From contig NZ_CP063812.1 in the NCBI RefSeq assembly GCF_015277855.1, forward strand, positions 3,906,001-3,970,000: 64,000 nt of DNA. The letters are read 5' to 3'. This stretch comes from Microbacterium cremeum (GTDB lineage Bacteria > Actinomycetota > Actinomycetes > Actinomycetales > Microbacteriaceae). Under the pieces are notes generated by a model. The model saw only the letters and a program-made list of their open reading frames with translations, had not been told where the DNA came from and did not search any database. Every line of letters begins with the position of its first letter. Positions within the stretch are counted from its first letter, which is position 1. A program made the position numbers and the translations under genes. Below are positions 19,059-29,067 of this stretch, in pieces.

Positions 19059-19718
19059 TCACGCGAGACCGGCTTTGCGGAAGTGCTTGCGCAACAGCGC
19101 CGTGCCCAGGACTGCGCCCAGGAATCCGCAGACCAGCGTCGCCACCCAGAGCCCCAGGATTGCCGGGACGGTCACGACCTCATTGAATGCGGCGACGTAC
19201 TCCGCGCCCATCTGCTCCATGCCTTGTGTGCGCAGGTATGCCTCGCGATCGAGGAACAGGGGGATCCAGGGCCCGATGAACCAGCCGGAGAATGCCGTGT
19301 ACGCCCAAATCGCGGCCCACTTCGAACGGTACTGGCCGGCCCAAAGGATGAGCTCCCCGACCAACGATAGGGCGATCGTCACCAGAGTGCTCTGCCAGGG
19401 GTGACCCATCATGAGGTACAGCAGGCCCACGACGACGCCGAACAGCGTGACCATCCCCGCGTGTCGCACGCGAGTGAGGAACAGCATGTACGGGATGCCG
19501 GCCGCGATCGCACTCAGCGGAAGGGTGAGCAGCATCATGAGAGGGCCGATGATCCCGAGCATGGCGATCGCGAAGACGATCACGAAGTAGATGACGGCGA
19601 AGATCGCCACGTTGAGCAGATCCCGCGCGCTGAATGCGACGCTCGATCGCGGACGTGGTGCAGAGGCCTGCATCACCGGGGTTTCGGTGGCGTGCGTCGA
19701 AGCGTCTTGCTCGGTCAT
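19059..19718 (-). CDS. MptD/Trep_Strep-family ECF S component
   Basis: 219 residues with five to six membrane helices (LLNVAIFAVIYFVIVFAIAM, LMMLLTLPLSAIAAGIPYML and a C-terminal LWVATLVCGFLGAVLG). The pattern matches the MptD/Trep_Strep family of putative substrate-binding S components. The ATG at 19718 follows an AGAAGGA ribosome site, better than an upstream alternative at 19802. It directly follows two siderophore-type ABC half-transporters and precedes EcfT and EcfA. I recall this family being linked to such transporters in streptococcal siderophore loci, so a metal-chelate or precursor substrate is inferred, not proven. Confidence 0.8.
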   Translation of the reverse strand: MTEQDASTHATETPVMQASAPRPRSSVAFSARDLLNVAIFAVIYFVIVFAIAMLGIIGPLMMLLTLPLSAIAAGIPYMLFLTRVRHAGMVTLFGVVVGLLYLMMGHPWQSTLVTIALSLVGELILWAGQYRSKWAAIWAYTAFSGWFIGPWIPLFLDREAYLRTQGMEQMGAEYVAAFNEVVTVPAILGLWVATLVCGFLGAVLGTALLRKHFRKAGLA

Positions 19719-19752
19719 GCGGTCCTTCTTTCGGGTGGAGGTTGGAGGGCTG

Positions 19753-21495
19753 TCAGAGCCGTGAGTCGTTCGGGGCGAGCTGCCAGCCCGCTGCGTCGAC
19801 ACGCTCGCGCCAGTAGCGGGCGTAGGCGCCGTCGACGGCGAGGAGTTCGTCGTGAGTGCCGCATTCGCGGATCCCGCCCTCGCCGTCGAGCATGATGATC
19901 TGGTCGGCCGTCATGATCGTCTGCAGCCGGTGTGCGACGACGATCATGGTGCGGCCGACGCGTGCGTGGTCCATGGCCTCGCCGATGGCGATCTCGTTGC
20001 CGATGTCCAGGGCCGAAGTCGCTTCGTCGAGGACGAGGATGGGGGCGTCCTTCAGCAGTGCGCGCGCGATCGACACGCGTTGCCGCTCGCCTCCGGACAG
20101 GTTGGAGCCGCCCTCTCCCACGCGCGCATCCCAGCCGCCGGGTAGGCGATCGGCGATCTCATCGACACGTGCGCGCGTGGCGGCGGCGATGACGGCGTCG
20201 CGGGGCAGTTCCGGATTGCCGATCCAGATGTTGTTCAGGATGCTGTCGTCGAAGAGGTAGACCTCCTGGAAGACGGGGGCGACCGCCCCCTCGACGACAG
20301 CCGTGCCGAGCGCCGGGAGCGGGACACCGCCGATCGCGACCATGCCGTCCTCGGGATCGTAGAACCGCGCGACGAGCTTTGTGATGGTCGTCTTGCCCGA
20401 GCCCGACGGGCCGACTATCGCCGTCATCCTGCCGGGAGGTGCGGCGAAGCTGAGGCCGCGGAGGACAGAACGGCCCCCGTATCCGAAGGAGACGCCTCGG
20501 AACTCCACACTCCAGTCGTCCGGCGTCGCGGGATGGGACGGCTCGGGGAGCCCCTCCACCGCAGCCAGCACGTCGAGCTGGTCGAGCGTGGTGCGGGCGA
20601 CCGCGAGTCCGCCGCCAAGGTCCCCGGCCTGAACGATGGGCTCGTTGAAACGGACGCCGAGGACGAGAAGTGCGATCAGCGTCGCGGGATCGACTGATCC
20701 GCCGATGGCCAGGAACGCCCCGAGGATCAGGACCACCGTGAGCGAGAGCTGCACGAGACCCGAGAACGTCGCGATCCCCGCTCCGCCGGTGATCAGCATC
20801 CCTCGGTACACGCGATGCTGACGGTGGAGGGCATCGTCGACCAGACTTTCGGCGATGGAGTCGTCGCCGGCGGTGCGCAGGGCCGGCTGGATCCTCGCGA
20901 ACTCGATGACGCGGCTCGAGGCCTCCGCGACGGCTTCGGCGTGCAGCGCGTCGCCTCGCCCGATCCTGTTGCGCAGCCCGCGGTAGCCCCACATGAGGAT
21001 GGGCACCATCGCGGTCATCGCCAGGGCAAGGCGCCAATCGAAGAAGTACATCCCTACGAGCACCGTCGCGGGCGTGACGAAGCCGGCGAGCACGGGGCGC
21101 AGGATCGCGTAGGGCGCCGTCGAGACGAACATGGCGCCCTGCGTGGCGATTCCGGTGGCCAGGCCTGACCGCTCCACGCCGAACCAGGCGACGGGGAGCT
21201 CCACCAGATTGTCGCCCAGACGGTCCAGGAGCGATTCCAGCACAGCGGTACTCGCCCGCATCCCGATCTGGCTCGCGAACCACGCGACGGCCACGTAGAG
21301 CACCGCGACAACAGCCTCCACGGCGAGCCAGTTCGCGGCCACGCCGGCCTGGCCATCGAAGAGCGCGCGCAGCAGTGGGACGAGCAGCAGGAAGGCGACT
21401 CCCTGCAGCACGGCGGACGCGACGATGAAGGCCAGTTCGACGATGACGAGTCGCCGGGCTCGGGTCGAGCAGTAGTGCAGCAGCCTGCGGATCAT
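19753..21495 (-). CDS. ABC half-transporter (IrtB/YbtQ-like), second subunit
   Basis: 580 residues: an N-terminal six-helix membrane domain, then a nucleotide-binding domain with Walker A GPSGSGKT, signature LSGGERQR and Walker B ILVLDEATS. The exporter-type fold is shared by the siderophore importers IrtAB and YbtPQ. The ATG at 21495 overlaps the stop of the first half-transporter (ATGA), as expected for a heterodimer. The gene continues with a 34-bp gap into the ECF genes. Import rather than drug export is inferred from the ECF partner genes and the Fur-like palindrome upstream of the operon. Confidence 0.85.
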   Translation of the reverse strand: MIRRLLHYCSTRARRLVIVELAFIVASAVLQGVAFLLLVPLLRALFDGQAGVAANWLAVEAVVAVLYVAVAWFASQIGMRASTAVLESLLDRLGDNLVELPVAWFGVERSGLATGIATQGAMFVSTAPYAILRPVLAGFVTPATVLVGMYFFDWRLALAMTAMVPILMWGYRGLRNRIGRGDALHAEAVAEASSRVIEFARIQPALRTAGDDSIAESLVDDALHRQHRVYRGMLITGGAGIATFSGLVQLSLTVVLILGAFLAIGGSVDPATLIALLVLGVRFNEPIVQAGDLGGGLAVARTTLDQLDVLAAVEGLPEPSHPATPDDWSVEFRGVSFGYGGRSVLRGLSFAAPPGRMTAIVGPSGSGKTTITKLVARFYDPEDGMVAIGGVPLPALGTAVVEGAVAPVFQEVYLFDDSILNNIWIGNPELPRDAVIAAATRARVDEIADRLPGGWDARVGEGGSNLSGGERQRVSIARALLKDAPILVLDEATSALDIGNEIAIGEAMDHARVGRTMIVVAHRLQTIMTADQIIMLDGEGGIRECGTHDELLAVDGAYARYWRERVDAAGWQLAPNDSRL

Positions 21496-23252
21496 CGTTC
21501 GACTCCTTGCGAGAGGGACCGGGCGTGATTGTCGACGTAGTTCGACCACATTTGGTCGTACCGGCCACCCGCGCCCACCAGCTCGGAGTGCAGGCCGCGC
21601 TCGACGATGCGTCCGCCTTCGAGGACGAGGATCTGATCGGCGTTGGTGATGGTGTGCAACCGGTGGGCGACCACAAGGACGGTTCGGTCTACCGCGAGGA
21701 CGCTCAGGGCCTGCTGGATCGAGGCTTCGGAGTCGGGATCCGCGAACGCGGTCGCCTCGTCGAGCACTAGGATCGGCGCATCGGCGAGCAGTGCGCGAGC
21801 GATTGTGACGCGCTGCGCCTCGCCGCCCGAGAGATTCGCATCCTCGCCGACGACGGCATCGTAGCCACGGTCGAAGCGGAGGATCCGGTCGTGGATCTGC
21901 GCCGCACGGGCGGCGTCCTCGACCTCTTGGCCGGTCGCGCTCGGCCGGCTCAGCCGGATGTTGTCGCGCAGGCTCGCGCGCAGCACCTGCACGTCCTGGA
22001 AGACGAACCCGACATCCCGGTACAGGTCCCGCGAGGCGATCTGCCGCACGTCCACCCCGCCGACGGTCAACGTGCCCGACTCCACGTCATAGAACCGCGG
22101 AACGAGCTTCGCCAGTGTCGACTTGCCGGATCCGGATGCCCCCACGAGCGCGGTGACGGTGCCCGGAGCGCACGCCGCGACGATGTCGTGCAGCACCCGA
22201 TGCGATTCGTCATAGCTGAATGACACGGCGTCCAACTCGATGTCATGCCCCTGCGGCGTGCCCGGCGAGGTCGGCTGCGGGATGGTGGGGATGGCGAAGA
22301 ACGCGGCCAGCGACTGCTGAGCCTTCGAGGCGTTCCGCAGGAACTGCCCTGATGCTCCAAGTTTCATGAACGGGCTGGACAGCCCGAGGCCGAGGATCAG
22401 TCCGGGCAGCACCTCGATCGGTGTGGCCGCACCGATCTCGACGAGCCAGGTGCCCGCCGCCAGCAGCCACACCAACCCGACAACCGGTGAGCTCACCAGC
22501 TCGACGATGGTGAAGAGCAGCGCCGTTTCTCGTGTCCACTCGCCGACGAACTCGGCGTAGGACTTGGTCGCCTCGCGGTAGCGGCGGTGGCTGCGTCCGA
22601 CCTGCCCGAACCGCTTCACGACAGCGATGCCGTGCACGAATTCGACAGTGGCGCCGGCCAGCGCATGGGTGGCCTCGTCATATTGCCGGTACTTCTGGCT
22701 CGACCCGCGCATCATGAGCGGGAACAGCATCATTGTCAGCACGAGCGGGACCAGCGCGGCGACGGCCATCTGCCACTGCACGGCGAAGAGGTAGACCAGG
22801 CTGACCACGGGCACGGCCACCGCGGTGACGACGTCGTGGATCGCGTGGGCGATCAGCTGATGGAGCGACCTCACGTCGTTCTCGACGAGCTTGCGCGCGG
22901 TACCCGAAGCTCGGCGGTCGAACCAGCCGAGGGGAAGACGCTGAAGATGACGGACGATGCGCCGGCGCAGCGACAGTTGCAGCTCGGCGTCGGCGATGTG
23001 GCTCACGAAACTCGAGAGGAACGCCGACCCGAAACTCACCACGAGAGCCGCGACGGCGATCGCGACGATCGCCCACACCCGCGCGGAGTCGACAGCGGCG
23101 CCGGACAGTGCGGGCAGGAGCGTTCGGGCAAGCTCGACGATCGCGATGAACGGCACCACGCTGCTCACCGCGCCGAGCAGGCTCAGGCCTACGATCGCGG
23201 CGAGGCTGCCGCGTATGGGCGCGAAGAAGCTCTCGGTGGACGTGTCGGGCAT
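21492..23252 (-). CDS. ABC half-transporter (IrtA/YbtP-like), first subunit
   Basis: 586 residues with an N-terminal membrane domain and a C-terminal ATPase (Walker A GASGSGKST, Q-loop VFQDVQVL, signature LSGGEAQR, Walker B ILVLDEATA). It is the first gene of a five-gene operon. The ATG at 23252 was chosen because an in-frame extension upstream would run through the divergent regulatory region and the TetR gene. There is no siderophore-interacting (FAD-binding) domain like that of mycobacterial IrtA, so it is closer in layout to YbtP. A Fur-like palindrome lies 32 bp upstream. Confidence 0.85.
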   Translation of the reverse strand: MPDTSTESFFAPIRGSLAAIVGLSLLGAVSSVVPFIAIVELARTLLPALSGAAVDSARVWAIVAIAVAALVVSFGSAFLSSFVSHIADAELQLSLRRRIVRHLQRLPLGWFDRRASGTARKLVENDVRSLHQLIAHAIHDVVTAVAVPVVSLVYLFAVQWQMAVAALVPLVLTMMLFPLMMRGSSQKYRQYDEATHALAGATVEFVHGIAVVKRFGQVGRSHRRYREATKSYAEFVGEWTRETALLFTIVELVSSPVVGLVWLLAAGTWLVEIGAATPIEVLPGLILGLGLSSPFMKLGASGQFLRNASKAQQSLAAFFAIPTIPQPTSPGTPQGHDIELDAVSFSYDESHRVLHDIVAACAPGTVTALVGASGSGKSTLAKLVPRFYDVESGTLTVGGVDVRQIASRDLYRDVGFVFQDVQVLRASLRDNIRLSRPSATGQEVEDAARAAQIHDRILRFDRGYDAVVGEDANLSGGEAQRVTIARALLADAPILVLDEATAFADPDSEASIQQALSVLAVDRTVLVVAHRLHTITNADQILVLEGGRIVERGLHSELVGAGGRYDQMWSNYVDNHARSLSQGVER

Positions 23253-23284
23253 GGCGTGGAACCTTCGCGGCAAACGATGGGAGA

Positions 23285-23320
23285 TGAGAACGATTCTCAA
23301 CAGTACATCGAACGGTGTTC
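23285..23320. promoter_or_regulatory. Fur/Zur-like palindrome and second inverted repeat in divergent promoter
   Basis: TGAGAACGATTCTCA (23285-23299) is a perfect 6-3-6 inverted repeat and fits the 7-1-7 pattern of Fur-superfamily boxes with one mismatch. A second element, GAACGGTGTTC (23310-23320), is a 4-3-4 repeat just upstream of the TetR gene. Both sit between the ABC/ECF operon and the TetR gene. The first suggests iron or zinc control; the second may be the TetR operator. Confidence 0.55.
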
Positions 23321-23330
23321 TAATGGCTAT

Positions 23331-24026
23331 ATGTCTGACTCCGCGGCCGTCTCGTTTCACGTCGGACTCACGCCATCCGTGGTCATCGACGCAGCGGTCG
23401 GCCTGACGAGAGCCACGCATCTGTGGGGATGGTCGATCCGAGACCTCGCACGACGGCTCGATGTCAGTCCCTCGGTCATCTACCACCACGTCGGCGGGAA
23501 GGACCTCCTCGCCCGTCACGTCGTCGAGCGCGTGCTCACCGGCACCCCGGTTCCTTCGAGGCGGCTCGCGTGGCAGGAGTGGTTCCGTGGCCTGCTCGCC
23601 GACCTGTATCCCAGAGTCGTTTCGCATCCCGGTTCGGCCAAGTGGCTGCTGCTACACGGACCGACCTTCCCGTCGGTTCTGCCGATCATCGACACGGGGA
23701 TCGGGGTACTTCAGGACGCCGGGTTCGGTGATCGGGCGGCGTTCTCGTACGCGGCGCTTCTGAACAACGCGATGCTGACGGTCTCGATCGGCGACGAGCG
23801 CCTCATCCACGAAGACGACGGCCCGCGCGATCATGGGGCGCTGATGGCCGAGTTCGACCGGGCGGGTCAGCACAGCCCGGGCGTCGCCGTGCTGGCGACC
23901 CAGTTCGTCGCGTCTTTCGTCGCCGGCGGCGAGCCGGCGGACCGCGAACGGCGGCGATACTACGACTTCATCGTCGACACCACGATCGCCGGACTCGAGC
24001 GACTCCCGGAGCGCACCGAGCAATGA
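23331..24026 (+). CDS. TetR-family regulator divergent from the ABC/ECF operon
   Basis: 231 residues with an N-terminal helix-turn-helix (WSIRDLARRLDVSPSVIYHHV, then KDLLARHVVERVL) and a C-terminal helical domain typical of TetR proteins. The ATG at 23331 was chosen because longer in-frame starts run back through the transporter gene on the other strand. Position and shared promoter suggest it controls the ABC/ECF operon. The ligand is unknown; if the operon takes up a siderophore, that compound is one possibility. Confidence 0.85.
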   Translation: MSDSAAVSFHVGLTPSVVIDAAVGLTRATHLWGWSIRDLARRLDVSPSVIYHHVGGKDLLARHVVERVLTGTPVPSRRLAWQEWFRGLLADLYPRVVSHPGSAKWLLLHGPTFPSVLPIIDTGIGVLQDAGFGDRAAFSYAALLNNAMLTVSIGDERLIHEDDGPRDHGALMAEFDRAGQHSPGVAVLATQFVASFVAGGEPADRERRRYYDFIVDTTIAGLERLPERTEQ

Positions 24027-24181
24027 CGTGTGCACCCGTCATCGACCATGGCGGATCCGGCGCGCAGCGCATCTGTTTCCCGGCCGCACGGCCGTGGGAG
24101 CGTGCCTCGCTCGTGGTCGACAACTCGCTCGTCGACCGGCCCGCGATCATCGACCCATCTCGAGCCGCTGCTGCTCGATAG
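24023..24181 (+). pseudogene. Remnant of a uridine-kinase-like C-terminus
   Basis: A 52-codon frame starting with an ATGA overlap of the TetR stop contains RICFPAARPWERASLVVDN, which resembles the conserved tail of uridine-kinase-like P-loop proteins (aromatic-x-E-x-x-P-x-x-x-A-x-x-V-V-D-N). No Walker A or preceding domain is present. I read it as a decayed gene end; a short functional gene is unlikely. Recognition is from the motif only. Confidence 0.4.
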
Positions 24182-24226
24182 TCAGTCCTCGGCCGCGGGC
24201 GCGAGTCCACACGAAGTGGCGGATTC

Positions 24227-24691
24227 CTAGACTGACGGCGCTGCAGTGCCGGATTTGAGAAGCGACTCGATCTCATCTGCCAAGTCATCGACGGGCCTAC
24301 GACCGTCGAGCTCAAGATCGGCGCCGGAGCGGAGCAACGGCTGGACCTCGATCACGTAGCGGCGGATCTCTTCTTGATCGTGTGCCGATCTTCCGTATGG
24401 ATTGTTCGTGCGAGCGCGAACACGCTCAAGCAGGAGACCGACCGGGGCGCTGAGCAGTACAACGTACTCAAACCGGTTGTAGAAACGTCCCTGGTTCTCC
24501 GCGGTGCCCGACACGACCACTGGAAACCCGTCAGCGAGAAGCGCGTCCATTCGAGGCTCGTCCCAGGTTCCGTCGGCAAGCTCCCATCCGTCGTAGTCCG
24601 TGTCGATGGTGCGGTGCCCTCGTCGAGCGAGCCGACCCAGCAAGGTCGACTTTCCCGCCCCGGACATGCCAGTGATCAGCACGCGCACCAT
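24227..24691 (-). CDS. Small P-loop kinase-like ATPase
   Basis: 154 residues. The N-terminus VRVLITGMSGAGKSTLLGRL carries a perfect Walker A (GMSGAGKST), followed by TIDTDYDGW in place of the substrate-binding segment of small-molecule kinases, and a lid-like stretch with several arginines (LLERVRARTNNPYGR). The ATG at 24691 starts directly before this domain; a longer in-frame start adds unrelated residues. It resembles shikimate/adenylate-kinase-type AAA_33 proteins. The substrate is unknown. Confidence 0.75.
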   Translation of the reverse strand: MVRVLITGMSGAGKSTLLGRLARRGHRTIDTDYDGWELADGTWDEPRMDALLADGFPVVVSGTAENQGRFYNRFEYVVLLSAPVGLLLERVRARTNNPYGRSAHDQEEIRRYVIEVQPLLRSGADLELDGRRPVDDLADEIESLLKSGTAAPSV

Positions 24692-24788
24692 ACCTGCGAG
24701 GGTACGGCGTCCGGGATGACGGCTGCCCGCGTGTGCCGAAGAACCCACTGCGGGTGTCAACTGCCACCCGTCGGTGCGGAACCCACTA

Positions 24789-25318
24789 CTACTGTAGGTT
24801 CACGGTCGAGATGGCGAAGGATGCGGGGATTCCACGGTAGTTGGCAGCGGTCTCAGGATCGAGATTCCACGCAAGATGACAGATTCCTACGACGCTCCAT
24901 GCGGCGACCGAACGCCCCGCGCTCTCCTCGCCAGCGTCGAATAGTTCAATCCGCAGTACGAACGAAGGCGGGTAGACGCGATCATTTATCACTTGCTGGT
25001 AGCGGGTGGGTCGACCTTGTCGCGTAGGAACGCCCCGCATCTTTGAGATTGTCTCCGCGCCGACCGTCTTTCTCGTCTGGGCGCCGACAACGATCAGTCC
25101 GCCGCTTCCGCGGTGCAGAACCGCGCGACGGCCTGAGCGAGGGAGACGGACCCACGTGTTGTCGTTAGGTCACAGTCCTGGCTCTTCGCTTCCAACCAGG
25201 ACCCTTCCGGTTGCCCTTCAAGGCGCCCGGCGCCTCCCCGGACTAGATCGGCCGTGGATTCGCGGGTCACAGCACCGTCTGAGATTGCATCGCCAAAGCA
25301 GTTGCGGGCCGTCTGCAA
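24789..25318 (-). pseudogene. Frameshifted AlbA_2/Schlafen-like gene remnant
   Basis: Two adjacent minus-strand frames join into one plausible protein. The upstream frame (25318-25094) reads SWLEAKSQDCDLTTTRG and ends at AQAVARFCTAEA; a one-base shift near 25095-25105 continues as GGLIVVGAQTRKTVG and then runs in the frame of the 24789-25040 segment (YQQVINDRVYPPSFVLRIEL). The E-x-K plus A-x-x-N/T-x-x-G-G-x-x-x-x-G pattern matches the AlbA_2 (Schlafen-like) domain, often found on regulators and defence proteins. The frame break and the abrupt end suggest decay. The bases between this remnant and 25395 show nothing else. Confidence 0.5.
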
Positions 25319-25394
25319 TGTTCACGATCTCTTGGATCGTCTTTCCGGCGAGACCGCACGGTCAGCGTGATGTCGAAGGCGAGGTCGGGCGCCA

Positions 25395-26405
25395 CTAGGT
25401 TCGCGCGGCGGGCCCGGTCGACTCGCGAACGACGAGCTCAGGCTGGAAAATGTACTGGTTGCGCGATGCCGGAATGCCGTTGATCTCGCCAACGAATGCG
25501 TCGGCGATCGAGATGCTCATCGCCGCAACCGGCTGCCGGACCGTGGTCAGCGGCGGCCAGGAGTGTCGCGCTATCGCCGAATCATCGAACCCGACTACGG
25601 AGACGTCGCGTGGGACATTGAGTCCCCGCCGGCGGGCTTCGGCGAGAACGCCGACAGCGATCATGTCGCTCGCGCAGACGATTCCCGTGCACCCATCCGC
25701 AATCAAGGCACGGGCAGCGCTGGTTCCGCCGTCGTCGCTGTACAGCGCGGCCTCGATCCGCACCGGGACCTCGGCGCCGAGGGCGTTGCAGATCGCGTCG
25801 CGGAATCCTTGAGCCTTGCGTTGGGCTGGGACGAACGACTCTGGCCCGTTGGCGAGGCCGATGCTGCGGTGCCCCATCGCCACAAGGTGGCGGACTGCGA
25901 GCTCCATGGCGCTGGCGTCATCAACCGAGAAGAAGGGGGCGTCGACGTCAGAGCGGTAGCCGTTGACGAACGCCAGTGGCAGTCCGAGGCCGCGCAGCTC
26001 CTGGTACCGCGTCGTTGCGAGGTTCATGTCGGCATGGCGCCCCGAAATGAAGACGATTCCTGTGGCGCCGGACTCCACGAAGATATCGATGTACTCGTCC
26101 TCGTCTAGGCCTCCCTCGCTCTGCACACCGACGAGGGGTGTGAAGCCGCGACGCGAGAAGTTCGGCCCCAGCGCCTGCGCGAATGCTGGGAATACGGGGT
26201 TGGTCAGTTCTGGCAGCACCAAGCCGACCGGCCGGCCGGCGCGACGTCGCAATCGGGGCGGCCTCTCGTAGCCGAGCACGTCCAGCGCGGTGAGAACCGC
26301 TTGACGCTTGGACTGTGCGACCCCGGGTCGCTCATTGAGCACGCGACTGACCGTCGCCTCGCTCACCCCCGCATGTGCGGCGATGTCCGCGAGCGTCGCC
26401 CCCAT
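25395..26405 (-). CDS. LacI-family repressor of the MalEFG-like locus
   Basis: 336 residues. The N-terminal helix-turn-helix (TLADIAAHAGVSEATVSRVLNERPGV) and hinge are canonical, and the rest forms a periplasmic-binding-protein-like effector domain (VGLVLPELTNPVFPAFAQAL, VVGFDDSAIARHSWPPLTTV). It is the last gene of the malEFG-lacI cluster, 32 bp after the permease gene. LacI-type operators are central C-G palindromes, and such a site lies upstream of the solute-binding protein gene (30366-30379). It probably represses uptake of a malto-oligosaccharide until the sugar is present. Confidence 0.9.
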   Translation of the reverse strand: MGATLADIAAHAGVSEATVSRVLNERPGVAQSKRQAVLTALDVLGYERPPRLRRRAGRPVGLVLPELTNPVFPAFAQALGPNFSRRGFTPLVGVQSEGGLDEDEYIDIFVESGATGIVFISGRHADMNLATTRYQELRGLGLPLAFVNGYRSDVDAPFFSVDDASAMELAVRHLVAMGHRSIGLANGPESFVPAQRKAQGFRDAICNALGAEVPVRIEAALYSDDGGTSAARALIADGCTGIVCASDMIAVGVLAEARRRGLNVPRDVSVVGFDDSAIARHSWPPLTTVRQPVAAMSISIADAFVGEINGIPASRNQYIFQPELVVRESTGPAART

Positions 26406-26437
26406 GCCCAAGAGGGTAGCACCGGCTGTGCCCACGG

Positions 26438-27378
26438 CTATTTCACGGCCCCCGCGGTGAGTCCTCCGACGATGTACTTCTGAAGCGCGAAGAAGAGCAG
26501 CACGACCGGGAGTGCCGCGATCACTGCGCCCGCCGCGAAGACCGGCCAGTTCGCGGAGGTCTCCTGAGCGATGAACTGGTAAAGACCGACCGCGAGAGTC
26601 TTCTTCGAAGGATCCGTGAGCAATACGCTCGCGATCACGAACTCGTTCACCGTCGCGATGAACGCCAAGAGCGCGACGACAGCGAGCACCGGGGCCGAAA
26701 GACGCAGAATGATCGTGAAGAAGATCCGCGCATGGCCGGCCCCGTCGAGTTTGGCCGCCTCGTCGATCGACGCGGGAACGGTGTTGAAGAAGCCATACAT
26801 GAGATAGGTGTTGACCCCGAGCGCACCTCCGAGATAGACGACGATCAGTCCAGCGTGGGTGTTCAGCCCCAAGGCGGGAAAGATGTCGCCGATTCCCTTC
26901 ATCAGCAGGAAGATCGCAATGACCGCGAGCAGCTGTGGAAACATCTGCACCAGCAGGATGGTGATCAGCCCGAACCGGCGGCCAGAGAACCGCATCCTCG
27001 AGAAGGAGTAGGCGGCCAGCCCCCCGAGCAACACTGTGCCCGCCGCGGTCATGAGCCCGATGATCAGGGTGTTGACGAACCAAGCGCCGAACGGCTGCGC
27101 GGGATCGTCGAACAGATCGAGGTAATTCTCGAGACTGAGCTGGCTGAACAGTCCTGCCGATCCCGCAAGGCTCCCATTCGGATTCAGCGACGCCGACAAG
27201 ATGTAGAGGATCGGGAAGATCGCGATCAACGACGTCGCTACGGCGACGGCGTACTTCCCGAAAAGACCGAGGGACGTCCGGCGGCGCTGCGACGGCTGCA
27301 TCTTCGTTCGTGCGGCGGGGTGATTGCGCGGGTTCACCGCGGGCACATTGGACGTTGCCATTTGGGCGTCGGTGTGCA

Positions 27379-27379
<1 letters not shown>
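26438..27379 (-). CDS. MalG-like carbohydrate ABC permease
   Basis: 313 residues with six membrane helices and the EAA loop DEAAKLDGAGHARIFF that contacts the ATPase. It pairs with the MalF-like permease: its ATG shares one base with that gene's stop (TGATG), implying coupled translation. No MalK-like ATPase is encoded nearby, so a shared MsmK/MsiK-type ATPase elsewhere in the genome is expected. Confidence 0.92.
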
Positions 27380-28995
<1,616 letters not shown>

Positions 28996-29067
28996 GTGGT
29001 CTCCAGGGGGATGAGTCGAAACGAGAGGGTGCCGAGGGCAGCCGTTCGGCTGCCCCCGGCGCTGGGT

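Noticed and set aside
22587..24026. 479-codon version of the TetR gene
   Set aside because: The first 248 codons run antisense through the ABC gene and the shared promoter; the ATG at 23331 gives a normal TetR length.
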